A stretch of 64,000 nucleotides of DNA from Aldersonia sp. NBC_00410 (GCF_026342035.1 NZ_JAPENM010000008.1:62001-126000); one strand, 5' to 3'. Positions 1 through 11,349 are shown, counted from the first letter of the stretch. Notes: a model not told the origin generated them from the sequence alone. A program made the numbers and translations.

Positions 1-1742
1 TACAGCGATTCGCTGGTGCGCGGCAGGATCACCGGATCGGCCTCACCCGGCACCCAGACCTCTTCCAAGCGTTTCGCCAGCCCGATCACCGCGACGTCGG
101 TGATCCCGAGTTCGTCGAGCACCTCCGCCGCGGCCGCGACCTGTGGCGCGCCGCCGTCGACGACAAACAGGTTGGGTGGGTAGGCGAATCGGCGCGGGCG
201 TCCGGTCTGCGGGTCGATCGCGGCCGCCGTCGCCCGGACCAGTTCCTCCGATTCGCCGATGCTGTCGGTGCGCATCCGCAGGAAGCGGCGCCGGGTGACC
301 TCGGCGATGCTGGCCACGTCGTCGGAACGGCCCTCGCCTGCGGCTTCCCTGATGGTGTAGTGCCGATAGTCCGACTTGCGCGGCAGGCCGTCCTCGAACA
401 CCACCAGCGAAGCGACTACGTCGGTGCCCTGCACGTGGCTGATGTCGACGCACTCGATCCGCAGCGGTGCGGTGTCCAGGTCGAGCGCATCCTGAATGCC
501 CTGCAGGGCGGCCGAGCGTGCATCGAAATCGCTGGCGCGCTTGAGTTTGTGCTGCGTGAGCGCGTCGGCAGCGTTGCGCTGCACCGTGTCGGCGAGCGCC
601 TTCTTGTCGCCGCGCTGCGGCACCCGCAACTGCACCGCCGAACCGCGCAGCCGGGACAGCCACTGCTGCACCTGATCCGCGTCACGCGGCAGCGTCGGCA
701 CCAGCACTTCGCGCGGCACCGCGGAGGTCGGCTGCACATCCGCACCGTCGGATTCGGCGGCGGCGAAGGCTGCCTGCTCGCCGTAGAACTGCGTGACGAA
801 CTGTTCGACGAGTACGGCCAGGCCATCCTCGGGCGTCTCGTCGATGGTGGGTTCGATTGCCTCGCCAGACTTTTCCACCACCCAGCCGCGTTGCCCACGC
901 ACCCGTCCACCGCGGACATGGAATACCTGGACCGCGGCCTCCAGATCGTCGGTGGCGAACGCGACCACGTCCGCGTCGGTGCCGTTGCCGAGCACCACGG
1001 CCTGCTTCTCCAGCGCTCGCCGCAGCGCGGCGATATCGTCACGCAGCCGCGCCGCGGACTCGAAATCGAGCGCCTCCGATGCCGCACGCATCCGGTTCTC
1101 CAGATCGCGCACGAGCCGGTCGGTCTTTCCGGCGAGGAAGTCGCAGAAGTCCTCCACGATCTGGCGGTGCTCGGCCGCGCTCACCCGTCCGACGCACGGC
1201 GCGGAGCATTTGTCGATGTAGCCGAGCAGACACGGCCGTCCGATCTGGTTGTGCCGCTTGAACACTCCCGTCGAGCACGTTCTGGACGGGAACACCCGCA
1301 GCAGCAGATCCAGGGTTTCCCGGATCGCCCAGGCATGTGAGTACGGGCCGAAGTACCGCACGCCTTTGCGGCGGGCACCGCGATAGACGAACAGCCGCGG
1401 ATACTCCTCGTTCAGCGTCACGGCGAGCACCGGATACGACTTGTCGTCGCGGTAGCGGACATTGAACCGGGGATCGAATTCCTTGATCCAGTTGTACTCG
1501 AGCTGCAGCGCCTCGACCTCGGTGGACACCACCGTCCATTCCACGCTCGCGGCCGCGGTGACCATCTGGCGGGTGCGCGGATGCAGCGAGAAAACGTCGG
1601 CGAAGTAGGAGTTCAGCCGGCTGCGCAGGCTCTTCGCCTTGCCGACGTAGATGACCCGCCCGTACTGGTCGCGGAACTTGTAGACCCCTGGTTCGACCGG
1701 GATGCTGCCGGGGGCCGGTCGGTACGTTGCGGGATCTGCCAC
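1..1742 (-). CDS. uvrC: UvrABC system protein C (excinuclease subunit), 3' end cut by window edge
   Basis: UvrC makes both incisions on either side of a bulky DNA lesion in nucleotide excision repair, acting with UvrA/UvrB. About 580 codons are visible. The GIY-YIG nuclease domain is at the N-terminus (PGVYKF near residue 19, [13 protein letters not shown] near 31). A UVR helical hairpin rich in [11 protein letters not shown] lies near residue 230, and the C-terminal RNase H-like endonuclease begins near [11 protein letters not shown]. The reading frame runs off position 1 after SESLY, so roughly the last 100 residues are missing. The start used is the GTG reading VADPATYRP, which gives the usual short lead before the GIY-YIG domain. 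In M. tuberculosis uvrC (Rv1420) also sits a few genes beyond ribH; here a cobalt-transport block separates them. Family assignment is near certain; the exact start is inferred. Confidence 0.96.
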   Translation of the reverse strand, partial: MADPATYRPAPGSIPVEPGVYKFRDQYGRVIYVGKAKSLRSRLNSYFADVFSLHPRTRQMVTAAASVEWTVVSTEVEALQLEYNWIKEFDPRFNVRYRDDKSYPVLAVTLNEEYPRLFVYRGARRKGVRYFGPYSHAWAIRETLDLLLRVFPSRTCSTGVFKRHNQIGRPCLLGYIDKCSAPCVGRVSAAEHRQIVEDFCDFLAGKTDRLVRDLENRMRAASEALDFESAARLRDDIAALRRALEKQAVVLGNGTDADVVAFATDDLEAAVQVFHVRGGRVRGQRGWVVEKSGEAIEPTIDETPEDGLAVLVEQFVTQFYGEQAAFAAAESDGADVQPTSAVPREVLVPTLPRDADQVQQWLSRLRGSAVQLRVPQRGDKKALADTVQRNAADALTQHKLKRASDFDARSAALQGIQDALDLDTAPLRIECVDISHVQGTDVVASLVVFEDGLPRKSDYRHYTIREAAGEGRSDDVASIAEVTRRRFLRMRTDSIGESEELVRATAAAIDPQTGRPRRFAYPPNLFVVDGGAPQVAAAAEVLDELGITDVAVIGLAKRLEEVWVPGEADPVILPRTSESL

Positions 1743-1778
1743 GTAATCCAGATTAGTCGCGCGCGCAGACAGCTTCGC

Positions 1779-2495
1779 TCAGCTCATCCGATGGCGGGCA
1801 AGCAGCGCCTCGTCGTCGAGCAGTTCGGCGATGGGCCGGTCGGCGACGACCCGGCCCGCGTCGAGCAGCACCGCACGATCGCAGATCCGGGCAGCGTAGG
1901 GCAGGTCGTGGGTGACGAGCATGATCGTCGTGTCCAGTGCGAGCAGTACGTCGGCGAGCTCACGCCGCGACTCCGGGTCCAGGTTCGCCGACGGTTCGTC
2001 GAGGACAAGGACATCCGGCCGGCAGGACAGCACCGTGGCCAGCGCGGCGCGGCGGCGTTCACCAACCGAGAGGTGCGCGGGCGAGCGGTCCGCGAGCGCC
2101 GTCATACCCACCGCTGCGAGCGCTTCGTGCACCCGATTGTCGAGTTCGGCCGCCGTCGTCCCGAAGTTTGCCGGTCCGAACGCGACGTCCTGCGCGACTG
2201 TCGGCATGAACAACTGGTCGTCGGGATCCTGGAAGACCACGCCGACCCGACGCCGGATTTCGCGCACCGTGTCCCTGCGGAGCTCGAGGCCGTTGATCGA
2301 GACGGTGCCCGCGTGTGCCGTGTAAACCCCGTTGACGTGCAGCATCAGGGTGGACTTGCCCGCCCCGTTCGGGCCGAGCACGGCGACCCGCTCCCCGACG
2401 TCGATGTCCAGGTCGATCTCGCGCAACGCGGGTGTGCCGTTGGGATAGTCGTAGCTCACACCGCGCAAGGAGACCGCGGGGAGTGGCCTGTTCAT
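1779..2495 (-). CDS. cbiO: ECF cobalt/nickel transporter, ATP-binding protein (CbiO-like)
   Basis: This is the ATPase of an energy-coupling-factor importer, probably for Co2+ or Ni2+, of about 238 residues. Walker A reads GPNGAGKST, the signature is LSVGERRRAALA, and Walker B/D-loop is VLVLDEPSANLDP, followed by the H-loop VTHDLPYA; it is a complete single ABC domain. I start it at the ATG of MNRPLPAV because that codon overlaps the stop of the upstream permease gene as ATGA, implying translational coupling; a start four codons earlier (MDVAM) is possible. It is the last gene of cbiM-cbiQ-cbiO. The metal is inferred only from the CbiM-type partner. Family confidence is high, substrate moderate. 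Confidence 0.9.
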   Translation of the reverse strand: MNRPLPAVSLRGVSYDYPNGTPALREIDLDIDVGERVAVLGPNGAGKSTLMLHVNGVYTAHAGTVSINGLELRRDTVREIRRRVGVVFQDPDDQLFMPTVAQDVAFGPANFGTTAAELDNRVHEALAAVGMTALADRSPAHLSVGERRRAALATVLSCRPDVLVLDEPSANLDPESRRELADVLLALDTTIMLVTHDLPYAARICDRAVLLDAGRVVADRPIAELLDDEALLARHRMS

Positions 2496-3250
2496 CGCAA
2501 CGTCCATGACATGGCACAGACCGCCACCGCCGCCGTGCCGGGCACGAGCGCAACGAGCCAGATCCGCGCGGTCGGTGCCGGGCTCCCGTAACCGGGCACG
2601 GCACCGGCGTATCCGCGCGAGAGCATCGCGAGGTGCACCCGCTCGCCCCGTTCGTAGGACCTCAGGAACAGCGCCCCGGCCCCCCGCGCGGTCGCCGCGG
2701 CCTGCCGCAACGTTCGCGGGTCGTCACCGCGGGCGATCCGGGCGAGCCGCATTCGTCCGGCCTCGGCCACGAGCAGATCGACATAGCGCAACATGAGTAC
2801 GACGACAGTGGTGATCATGCCGGGGACCCGTAGCCGGGTCAGCGCTCCGGGCAGGTCGCGGACCTGCGTGGTGGCGGCGAGGGTGAGCGAAACACCAACA
2901 CCGATCGTGCCCTTCGCGACGATTCCCCACGCCGCGTGCAAACCGGGCGTCGACAGCGACATTCCGAGCACGTCCGTGCGCGGCGTACCGGCGGCGAACG
3001 GCAAGAGCACGGCCAGCACCACGAACGGCAATTCGATCAGCATCCGGGGCGCCATCCAGCGCAACGGGATTCGGGCGGTGACCCATACCGCGAACAGGAT
3101 GGCTGCGTAGCAGGCATACGGCCAGACCACGTCGCGTGGGGTCGCGACGACGGCGCAGACCGCGAGAATCGCAGCGACCACCTTGACGTCTGCCGGCAGC
3201 CGGTGCACCGACGACCGCCCGGGCAGGTAAAGCGCTGGAACGGCGACCAC
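2492..3250 (-). CDS. cbiQ: ECF cobalt/nickel transporter, transmembrane coupling protein (CbiQ/EcfT-like)
   Basis: EcfT/CbiQ-type permease of 252 residues linking the substrate-binding CbiM to the ATPase. Several hydrophobic segments are visible (VVAAILAVCAVVAT near residue 27, LPFVVLAVLLPFAAG near 75, a final helix VALVPGTAAVAVCAM). The arginine/alanine-rich cytoplasmic coupling helices characteristic of EcfT follow YVDLLVAEAGRMRLARIARG. The GTG start lies directly after the TAG stop of cbiM, and the 3' end overlaps cbiO by ATGA, so the three genes form one operon. The protein is somewhat divergent, but length, topology and neighbours fit CbiQ. Confidence 0.88.
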   Translation of the reverse strand: MVAVPALYLPGRSSVHRLPADVKVVAAILAVCAVVATPRDVVWPYACYAAILFAVWVTARIPLRWMAPRMLIELPFVVLAVLLPFAAGTPRTDVLGMSLSTPGLHAAWGIVAKGTIGVGVSLTLAATTQVRDLPGALTRLRVPGMITTVVVLMLRYVDLLVAEAGRMRLARIARGDDPRTLRQAAATARGAGALFLRSYERGERVHLAMLSRGYAGAVPGYGSPAPTARIWLVALVPGTAAVAVCAMSWTLR

Positions 3251-4309
3251 CTAAGGCGTCCGCCCGGCCAGGCTGCGTGCGGTTCCGTCGCTCGTTGGCG
3301 CCGGACGCCGTCGGGCCCCGATGGCGCGGACGAGCGCGACGAGTATGGCGAATGCGGCGGCGACCCCGAGTACCCCCGCAACGCCGGTGAGGGCGCCGTT
3401 ACCGTCGACCGTGTAGCCGGCCAACGGGGAGTTCACCGGGTGGTGTTGGTTGGCCTGCTGGGCGATGCACGTGCCGTCGAGTTGCTCGACCCCACCGACT
3501 TCGCTCACGGTGCATCCACGCTGGGTGGTGGCGTCGAGGCCGTCGGGTGCACTGCCGGCCAGATAGGACAGCAGTCCGGCGACGGTCACGGCCACGAGCG
3601 CAAAGCCGACCAGGAACTGGTTTGCGGACACGCGCGCGCGGCGCGAGGCCGTCGACCGAGACCGGGTGCGGAGCAGATACACCAGGTCGGGCCGCGCGGC
3701 CGCGACGGAGGTGACCGTGATCGCGGTGATCACGCCCTCGCCGACGCCGATGAGGGCATGGGTAATCACCATGTAGCCGGTGACGGTCCCCAGCGATGCT
3801 CCGGCCGCTCCCCCGATCGCGTACTCGAGCACGAAGCCGAGTGCGGCACAGAGTGTTCCGATGAGCCCGGCGAGGAAGGCCAGCACGGCCAGGCCGGACT
3901 CGCGACGCGCCAGCAACACCGGCGCCAGCACGCGCGCGGCCAGATAGCCGACGGTCACACCGATCAGCGCCATGTTCGTGATGTTCGTCCCGAGCGCGGT
4001 GAGCCCGCCGTCCGCGAAGAGCAGCGCCTGCACGACCAGCACGACAGAAATGCAGAGGACACCGACGTACGGTCCGACCAGGATCGCGGCGAGCGCCCCA
4101 CCGAGCACGTGTCCGCTCACGCCGGGCAGAACGGGGAAATTGACCATTTGCACGGCGAAGATGAAGGCGGCGACGAGTCCGGCCATCGGGGCTGTCCGCT
4201 CGTCGAGTTCGGTTCTGGCCCGCCACGCGGCGAACCCCACACCCCCGATGGCGATCGCCGCGAACAACGCCGACGTCGGAGCGTTGACGATGCCGTCGCT
4301 CATGTGCAT
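3251..4309 (-). CDS. cbiM: CbiM-type metal-binding S component fused to a PDGLE/CbiN-like domain
   Basis: Membrane S component that binds Co2+ or Ni2+ in a CbiMNQO/NikMNQO importer. The start is chosen at ATG CAC ATG because the N-terminal Met-His of CbiM/NikM (here MHMSDG) is known to supply metal ligands; upstream in-frame ATGs would bury it. Residues 1 to about 215 are the CbiM part, with repeated glycine-rich helices and FPVLPGVSGHVLGG. A basic linker (RTRSRSTASRRAR) follows, then a second part with a membrane helix, the PDGLD motif and a final helix, resembling the PDGLE domain that replaces CbiN in fused systems. Two cysteines (QRGC, DGTC) lie in the extracytoplasmic loop. Neighbours cbiQ and cbiO follow without a gap. 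Cobalt versus nickel cannot be decided. Confidence 0.9.
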   Translation of the reverse strand: MHMSDGIVNAPTSALFAAIAIGGVGFAAWRARTELDERTAPMAGLVAAFIFAVQMVNFPVLPGVSGHVLGGALAAILVGPYVGVLCISVVLVVQALLFADGGLTALGTNITNMALIGVTVGYLAARVLAPVLLARRESGLAVLAFLAGLIGTLCAALGFVLEYAIGGAAGASLGTVTGYMVITHALIGVGEGVITAITVTSVAAARPDLVYLLRTRSRSTASRRARVSANQFLVGFALVAVTVAGLLSYLAGSAPDGLDATTQRGCTVSEVGGVEQLDGTCIAQQANQHHPVNSPLAGYTVDGNGALTGVAGVLGVAAAFAILVALVRAIGARRRPAPTSDGTARSLAGRTP

Positions 4310-4359
4310 AGCCAACGTCGCCGAAGTGCTCACCCATCGCAGGTTACTCCCCAATAATT

Positions 4360-4373
4360 CATCTGATCAGGTG
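4360..4373. promoter_or_regulatory. Near-perfect 14-bp palindrome between cbiM and ggt (candidate operator)
   Basis: The sequence CATCTGATCAGGTG is a 14-bp palindrome with one T/G mismatch, about 50 bp upstream of the cbiM start and about 80 bp upstream of the divergent ggt start. It could be an operator for either gene, but I have no matching regulator motif, and a 14-mer like this can arise by chance. Confidence 0.25.
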
Positions 4374-4450
4374 AGCAGGTGTATTTCCTGCGTTCGTTCC
4401 GAGCTGCTGATCGCCCGCACCGGCGCACCCTGCGGTGTTAGTTTCGGGCC

Positions 4451-6439
4451 ATGACCGCCGCGATGAGATCGGGCAAGGGAATTCGTGCCGCCATCGCGGT
4501 TGTCGCAGCATTCGGCCTCGTGGTCGGCTGCTCGTCGGACGACAACGAGGAGTCTGCGGCGAGCGCCGCGCAGACCTGCGTCGAGACGCCGAACGGCACC
4601 CCGGTCACCGCGTCCCCGACGGCTCCCCCCGTATCGGGTGCGCCCCCGACCACACAGAACCTGTCGACGAATCCTGAGGTCGCTACCGGTTACCGCTCGG
4701 ACATGACCGCGGTCCACACCGCGTCCTACGCGGTGTCGACCGCCAATCCGGTGTCCACCCAGGCGGCGTGCGAGGTGTTGCGGGACGGCGGCACCGCTGC
4801 GGACGCGCTGATCGCCGCTCAGATGGTGCTCGGCCTCGTCGAGCCGCAATCTTCCGGGATCGGTGGTGGCGCCTTCCTGCTGTACTACGACCACGATTCG
4901 AAAACGGTCGACGCCTACGACGGCCGCGAGACCGCACCGGCCGCGGCGACCGAGAACTACCTGCGCTGGGTCAGCGACACCGACCGCACACTGCCCCGCC
5001 CCGACGCACGCGCCAGCGGACGGTCCATCGGTGTGCCCGGCGTGTTGCGGATGCTGGCGCTCGCGCATGCCGATCACGGTCAGACGACGTGGAGCAACCT
5101 GTTCCAGCCCGCGATCACACTCGCCGACAACGGTTTGACCATCAGCCCCCGCATGGCACAGCAGATTGCCGAGTCCGCGCCGCAGCTCGCGGTGGACGAC
5201 AACGCGAGGTCCTATTTCCTCAACCCCGACGGCTCTCCCAAGCCGGTGGGCACGACGCTGACCAATCCGGCAATGGCCAAGACCCTCGGCGCGATCGCCA
5301 CCGACGGCGCCGACGCGTTCTACACCGGCGCTACCGCCCGCAACATCATCGACGCGCAGGCCGCTCCGACCGGCGGACGCACACCGGGCCAGATGACGCT
5401 CGACGATCTGAGCGGGTACCAGGCCAAGAAGCGGACGGCGCTGTGTACGACCTACCGTGAGCACGAGATCTGCGGCATGCCGAATCCCTCCTCGGGCGGC
5501 ATCGCGGTCGCGTCCACGCTGGGGATCCTCTCGAATTTCGATCTCGGCACGATGGGGCCGACCGAGGTGGATCGCAACGGCGGCAAACCGACCGCACCGG
5601 CGGTGCACCTTATCGCCGAGGCGGAGCGACTCGCCTATGCCGACCGCGACAAGTACGTCGCCGACTCCGATTTCGTACCACTACCGGGTAATTCGCCGGA
5701 CACTTTGCTCAACCCGGACTATCTGAAACAGCGCGCCGGCCTGATCGACCCGAACAAGAGCATGGGCACCGCACAACCGGGTGATTTCGGCCCGGTGCCG
5801 CTGGCGCCGCAGACCCAGGACCGCGAGCATGGCACGAGCCAGATCACGGTGGCCGACAGGTACGGCGATGTCGCATCGATGACCACCACGGTCGAGTCGG
5901 CGTTCGGATCGTTCCACATGGTCGACGGATTCCTGCTGAACAACCAGCTCACCGATTTCTCCGCGAACCCCACCGGCGCGGACGGCGCACCGCTGGCGAA
6001 CCGGGTCCAAGCGGGCAAGCGGCCGCGCAGCTCGATGTCACCGACCCTGGTGTTCGACCTCGGCAAGGACGGTTCGCGCGGGGACATCGCCTACGCCGCA
6101 GGGTCACCCGGCGGTTCGGTCATCATTCAGTTCGTGGTGAAGACCCTGGTGAACACGCTCGACTGGGGTCTCGATCCACAGCAGGCCGTGTCGGGGGTCG
6201 ATTTCGGCGCGGCGAACAGTCCCACCACCAATGTCGGCGGCGAGCATCCCAATATCGACGCGTCCAACGATGGTGCGAACGACCCGCTGGTACAACAACT
6301 GCGAGCGATGGGACATCAGGTCTCGGTCGCGCCACAGTCGAGTGGACTCAGCGCACTCCAGCGCGACGGCGACGGCTGGGTGGGCGGGGCCGACCCGCGC
6401 CGCGAGGGCGCAGTCATGGGTGATGTCAAGAGTGGGTGA
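4451..6439 (+). CDS. ggt: Gamma-glutamyltranspeptidase, probable lipoprotein
   Basis: Gamma-glutamyltransferase/hydrolase acting on glutathione and other gamma-glutamyl compounds outside the membrane. The 662-residue precursor begins with a basic stretch and a hydrophobic helix ending in a lipobox-like VVGC, so the product is probably a membrane-anchored lipoprotein. The large-subunit part includes SGIGGGAFLLYYD and DGRETAPAAA (substrate-binding arginine region). The N-terminal nucleophile threonine is expected at the T of EHGTSQITVADRYGD near residue 462, where autocleavage would release the small subunit; the C-terminal GGSVIIQFV region completes the fold. It is divergent from cbiM and overlapped at its 3' end by a MocA-like gene. 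A start four codons later (MRSGKG) is equally possible. Confidence 0.93.
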   Translation: MTAAMRSGKGIRAAIAVVAAFGLVVGCSSDDNEESAASAAQTCVETPNGTPVTASPTAPPVSGAPPTTQNLSTNPEVATGYRSDMTAVHTASYAVSTANPVSTQAACEVLRDGGTAADALIAAQMVLGLVEPQSSGIGGGAFLLYYDHDSKTVDAYDGRETAPAAATENYLRWVSDTDRTLPRPDARASGRSIGVPGVLRMLALAHADHGQTTWSNLFQPAITLADNGLTISPRMAQQIAESAPQLAVDDNARSYFLNPDGSPKPVGTTLTNPAMAKTLGAIATDGADAFYTGATARNIIDAQAAPTGGRTPGQMTLDDLSGYQAKKRTALCTTYREHEICGMPNPSSGGIAVASTLGILSNFDLGTMGPTEVDRNGGKPTAPAVHLIAEAERLAYADRDKYVADSDFVPLPGNSPDTLLNPDYLKQRAGLIDPNKSMGTAQPGDFGPVPLAPQTQDREHGTSQITVADRYGDVASMTTTVESAFGSFHMVDGFLLNNQLTDFSANPTGADGAPLANRVQAGKRPRSSMSPTLVFDLGKDGSRGDIAYAAGSPGGSVIIQFVVKTLVNTLDWGLDPQQAVSGVDFGAANSPTTNVGGEHPNIDASNDGANDPLVQQLRAMGHQVSVAPQSSGLSALQRDGDGWVGGADPRREGAVMGDVKSG

Positions 6440-6995
6440 GCGTCTCGCCGGCCTGCTCCTTGCCGCCGGTGCCGGACGTCGGTTCGGCGGACCGAAGGCG
6501 CTCGCGACGGTGCACGGGCGGTCGCTGCTGACCACCGCGCTCGACGCGCTGCGCGACGGCGGCTGCGATCCGGTGCTCGTGGTGACCGGCGCTCGCGGCG
6601 ATGAAGTCGCGCAGCGCCTCCCTACGGGTGTCACCGAGATACGTTGCGAGAAATGGTCACTCGGCATGGGCGAGTCGCTACGCGCCGGGTTGGCGGCGCT
6701 GCCTGCGACGGCCGCCGACGCGGCGCTCGTCCACCTGGTGGACCTACCCGACGTCGGTGCGGACGTGGTTCGCCGGCTCGGATCACTCACCGGGACCGAC
6801 GTGCTCGCGCGGGCCGCTTACGGAACGGGCCCCGGCCATCCGGTGCTGATCGGTCGACGCTGGTGGCCCGACGTCATCGCCACCGCACGCGGAGACCGCG
6901 GTGCGCGCGACTTCCTCGCGACCCGAAGCGATCTCGTCGAAATCGACTGCTCGGATCTGGCGGGCGGTGCGGACGTGGACTACCCGGATCCCTGA
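6423..6995 (+). CDS. MobA/MocA-like molybdopterin nucleotidyltransferase domain protein
   Basis: About 190 residues forming one NTP-transferase (MobA-like) Rossmann domain. The N-terminal GLLLAAGAGRRFGGPKAL is the nucleotide-binding loop, MGESLRAGL fits the cofactor contact, and HLVDLPDVGADVV supplies the metal-binding aspartates; a GTGPGHPVLIGRRWW segment is typical of the MocA/YgfJ branch. In that branch the reaction is CTP plus Mo-molybdopterin giving the cytosine dinucleotide cofactor used by xanthine-oxidase-family enzymes. The ATG lies inside the end of ggt, overlapping by 17 bp. The only molybdenum hydroxylase in view is the coxSLM set at 20-25 kb, so a role in its maturation is plausible but not shown by linkage. 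Confidence 0.85.
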   Translation: MSRVGERLAGLLLAAGAGRRFGGPKALATVHGRSLLTTALDALRDGGCDPVLVVTGARGDEVAQRLPTGVTEIRCEKWSLGMGESLRAGLAALPATAADAALVHLVDLPDVGADVVRRLGSLTGTDVLARAAYGTGPGHPVLIGRRWWPDVIATARGDRGARDFLATRSDLVEIDCSDLAGGADVDYPDP

Positions 6996-7014
6996 TGCGC
7001 GCGGTCGGCGCGCA
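6996..7014. terminator. Bidirectional hairpin between convergent genes
   Basis: Perfect 7-bp arms TGCGCGC and GCGCGCA around a 5-nt loop fill the 21 bp between the stop of the MocA-like gene and the stop of the convergent PH-domain gene. No U-run follows, so it may act as a factor-dependent or I-shaped terminator. Confidence 0.5.
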
Positions 7015-7016
7015 AC

Positions 7017-9207
<2,191 letters not shown>

Positions 9208-9460
9208 GGCTACATTCTCCAAATCGCGAGTGTCTGGACGATGAAACTCGTCAGTACTACACAGTACGTGGGGTCATCCCGGTTGCTGAAACCGCTCGAC
9301 GTGCAGGGACATCTCCGGCCTGGCTTGCCGTCCAACTCTCCGATCGCCGGCACGCGGGGCCAGTCGACCAAGGCATTGCCGCCTCGGCCGACGCACGGCT
9401 TTCTACGGCGCCGGTAAGTCGTCCAGCAGCCGAACGAACTGGTCGTCGCGACGCGACCGG

Positions 9461-9604
9461 CTACTCGCGTCGTCGCGGGATCAGCTTTGCCAGACTCAGT
9501 CCGGCGTAGACGAGGGTGTTGATGGCCACGAACGTCGCCATGACTTGGAACCATCCCGACTTGAGCGTTCCGTCGGAAAAGAAAATTCCGGCCAGGTTCG
9601 TCAT
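9461..9604 (-). CDS. 47-residue membrane protein coupled to the glycosyltransferase
   Basis: Short gene read directly from the sequence: ATG at 9604, TAG at 9461-9463. The product has an amphipathic start (MTNLAGIFFSDGTLKSGW), one hydrophobic helix (FQVMATFVAINTLVYAGLSLAKLI) and a basic end (PRRRE), so a single-span membrane protein with the C-terminus probably inside. Its start overlaps the stop of the upstream glycosyltransferase as ATGA, which strongly argues that it is translated and made in step with that enzyme. Small membrane partners such as IcaD and PgaD are required by other processive family 2 glycosyltransferases; a similar role is inferred, with no sequence match claimed. Confidence 0.7.
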   Translation of the reverse strand: MTNLAGIFFSDGTLKSGWFQVMATFVAINTLVYAGLSLAKLIPRRRE

Positions 9605-11145
9605 TGGGCCACCGCCTCTCGCGGAACGTAGTTCCAGCCGGCAGAGCTGCCGGTGACAATGTCGAAAAGGGATTTCACATAGACCGCCTGCAGCATGACG
9701 TCATAGCCGACCTCCAGCGCGAGTGGGAGCGCGAGCGCCCTGCCCCGCCACCCGGCAGACCACACGGTAACCACGCGCTCGACCACGAAGATGGCGCCCG
9801 CTACCGTCCAGAACCAGACCAGCTCGAAGCCGCCTGCCGAGAGCAGCGTGATCAACATGAGGAGCAGGTACACGTTCAGAGCGATGGCGCCGTAGCCGAT
9901 GCCCAACTGCTGCAACCAGTACCGCAGCGTCGCCCGGGTCAGCCCATAGGCACCGATGTTCTCCAGTGCGCCGCGCTGCCAGCGCATCCGTTGACGCCAC
10001 AGCGCTCGCCACGTCGGCATCAGCTCGGTAGTGACACGGCACTGCATCGGCGAAATCATCTTCGCTCCCAGCGATTTCAACGCCAGAGTGAGCTCGTTGT
10101 CCTCCGTCATCGCCAAGGTGTCGTACACCTGACCGGGATTACCTGGAATGAGGGACCCGCGCGAGTCGGCGACCGCCTTCAGCGCATAAGCGCGGAACAG
10201 GGAGGCCGTGCCGGTGAGCACGAACACCTTCCCGCGGCGACGGCCGATGCTGCGGCCGTAGCGAGCGTATTCGTTGCGCTGCAACTGCCCCACCAACCCA
10301 GAACCAGATTCGCCGTAGAAGACTCCACCGACAGCGATGAGGTCGGCGTCGGCCTCGAGTCGTGTCATGGCCGTGTCGAGAAACTCCGGGACGATGACCG
10401 AGTCGGCGTCCATCACCATGACAACGTCACGGACGTCGATCTCGGCGAACATATCCGCCAGCGCTTGGTTGAGGCCGCCGGCCTTCTTGTCCGTGTTGGC
10501 GACCGTGGTGAACACTTCGGCCCCGTGCCGCCGGGCGATGTCGGCCGTGTCGTCCGTGCAGTTGTCGGCCACGACCACCACTCGCTGCGGTGGGCGGGTC
10601 TGGGTCCACAACGACTCCAACGTGGCCCCGATGGTGATCCGCTCGTTGTGCGCCGGCACCAGCACAGTCAGGCGCAGCGGCACCGCGGTGGCAACCCCAG
10701 CAGCGGGCAACTGGCTCGGCGGGAGGTCCGGCTCGTCCGTCACGAGCCGGACCGCCTTCGGACCGAGCGGTGTCAGCATTAGCCGGCGCATCTGACGCGC
10801 ATGCGCTGGCAGCGGCGCGGGAATCCGCCGGTCGCGGGACAGGACCCGCATGGCAGCGGCCGCGTGCAGTGCCGTCAGTCCGACGATGCATCCGGTCGCC
10901 GCAGCGCCTGCAGCCAGGATCACCGAGAGCGAGGGCACGCTGGCATCCGACCCAAGCGGCAAGTAACCGACGTCGTCTCCCGGGGCAGTTCGCGATGCGA
11001 TCCACCCGCCCAGCAACATCAGAACCAGGGTGAAACCTGCAAGCGCGATGGTGAGCACACTCAACCGAGCAACGCGTCGGCCGGGCGGGACTTCGTTGAC
11101 TGACAAAGCCGACTCCTGGGTTCGCTGGGCCGCGCTCGTGCCCAA
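9601..11145 (-). CDS. Processive family 2 membrane glycosyltransferase
   Basis: 514 residues. Two N-terminal membrane helices (LTIALAGFTLVLMLLGGW; SVILAAGAAATGCIVGL) precede a cytoplasmic GT-A domain: VLVPAHNE near 161, the metal-binding DADS at 246-249, the catalytic TED at 347-349 and QRMRW at 385-389. QxxRW together with TED is the hallmark of processive beta-glycosyltransferases (cellulose, chitin, hyaluronan, PNAG and curdlan synthases). Two or three further helices follow at the C-terminus. The start is a TTG; an internal TTG at 11106 is an alternative. It is divergent from a secreted GH16 enzyme and overlaps the 47-residue membrane gene. A polymer with beta-1,3 linkages is my inference from the GH16 partner; the donor sugar is unknown. 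Confidence 0.88.
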   Translation of the reverse strand: MGTSAAQRTQESALSVNEVPPGRRVARLSVLTIALAGFTLVLMLLGGWIASRTAPGDDVGYLPLGSDASVPSLSVILAAGAAATGCIVGLTALHAAAAMRVLSRDRRIPAPLPAHARQMRRLMLTPLGPKAVRLVTDEPDLPPSQLPAAGVATAVPLRLTVLVPAHNERITIGATLESLWTQTRPPQRVVVVADNCTDDTADIARRHGAEVFTTVANTDKKAGGLNQALADMFAEIDVRDVVMVMDADSVIVPEFLDTAMTRLEADADLIAVGGVFYGESGSGLVGQLQRNEYARYGRSIGRRRGKVFVLTGTASLFRAYALKAVADSRGSLIPGNPGQVYDTLAMTEDNELTLALKSLGAKMISPMQCRVTTELMPTWRALWRQRMRWQRGALENIGAYGLTRATLRYWLQQLGIGYGAIALNVYLLLMLITLLSAGGFELVWFWTVAGAIFVVERVVTVWSAGWRGRALALPLALEVGYDVMLQAVYVKSLFDIVTGSSAGWNYVPREAVAQ

Positions 11146-11349
11146 TTTATCGTGGCGCAGTCGGTCTGGAACCCAATCCGGTGTATGTGTGCCAGCCCTG
11201 AGACGTTCTCAGCGAAGAATCCTCTGCTCTGATAACGAGCTGCCGGGATACTTTGAACGCATGACCGTTCCCCATCCCCCTTCAGGTGCCCGCAACGGCA
11301 AGCCGACCTGGGCGTCACCGGAACGATCCGGCACGGCAGCGGGTTGCAC

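Noticed and set aside
4310-4450. Cobalamin riboswitch upstream of cbiM
   Set aside because: No B12-box-like sequence and the leader is too short for the aptamer.
9223-9460. Search for an FMN riboswitch before ribBA, and also before ribE and ribD
   Set aside because: The conserved FMN-aptamer blocks were not seen on the minus strand in any of the three leaders; only short hairpins occur.
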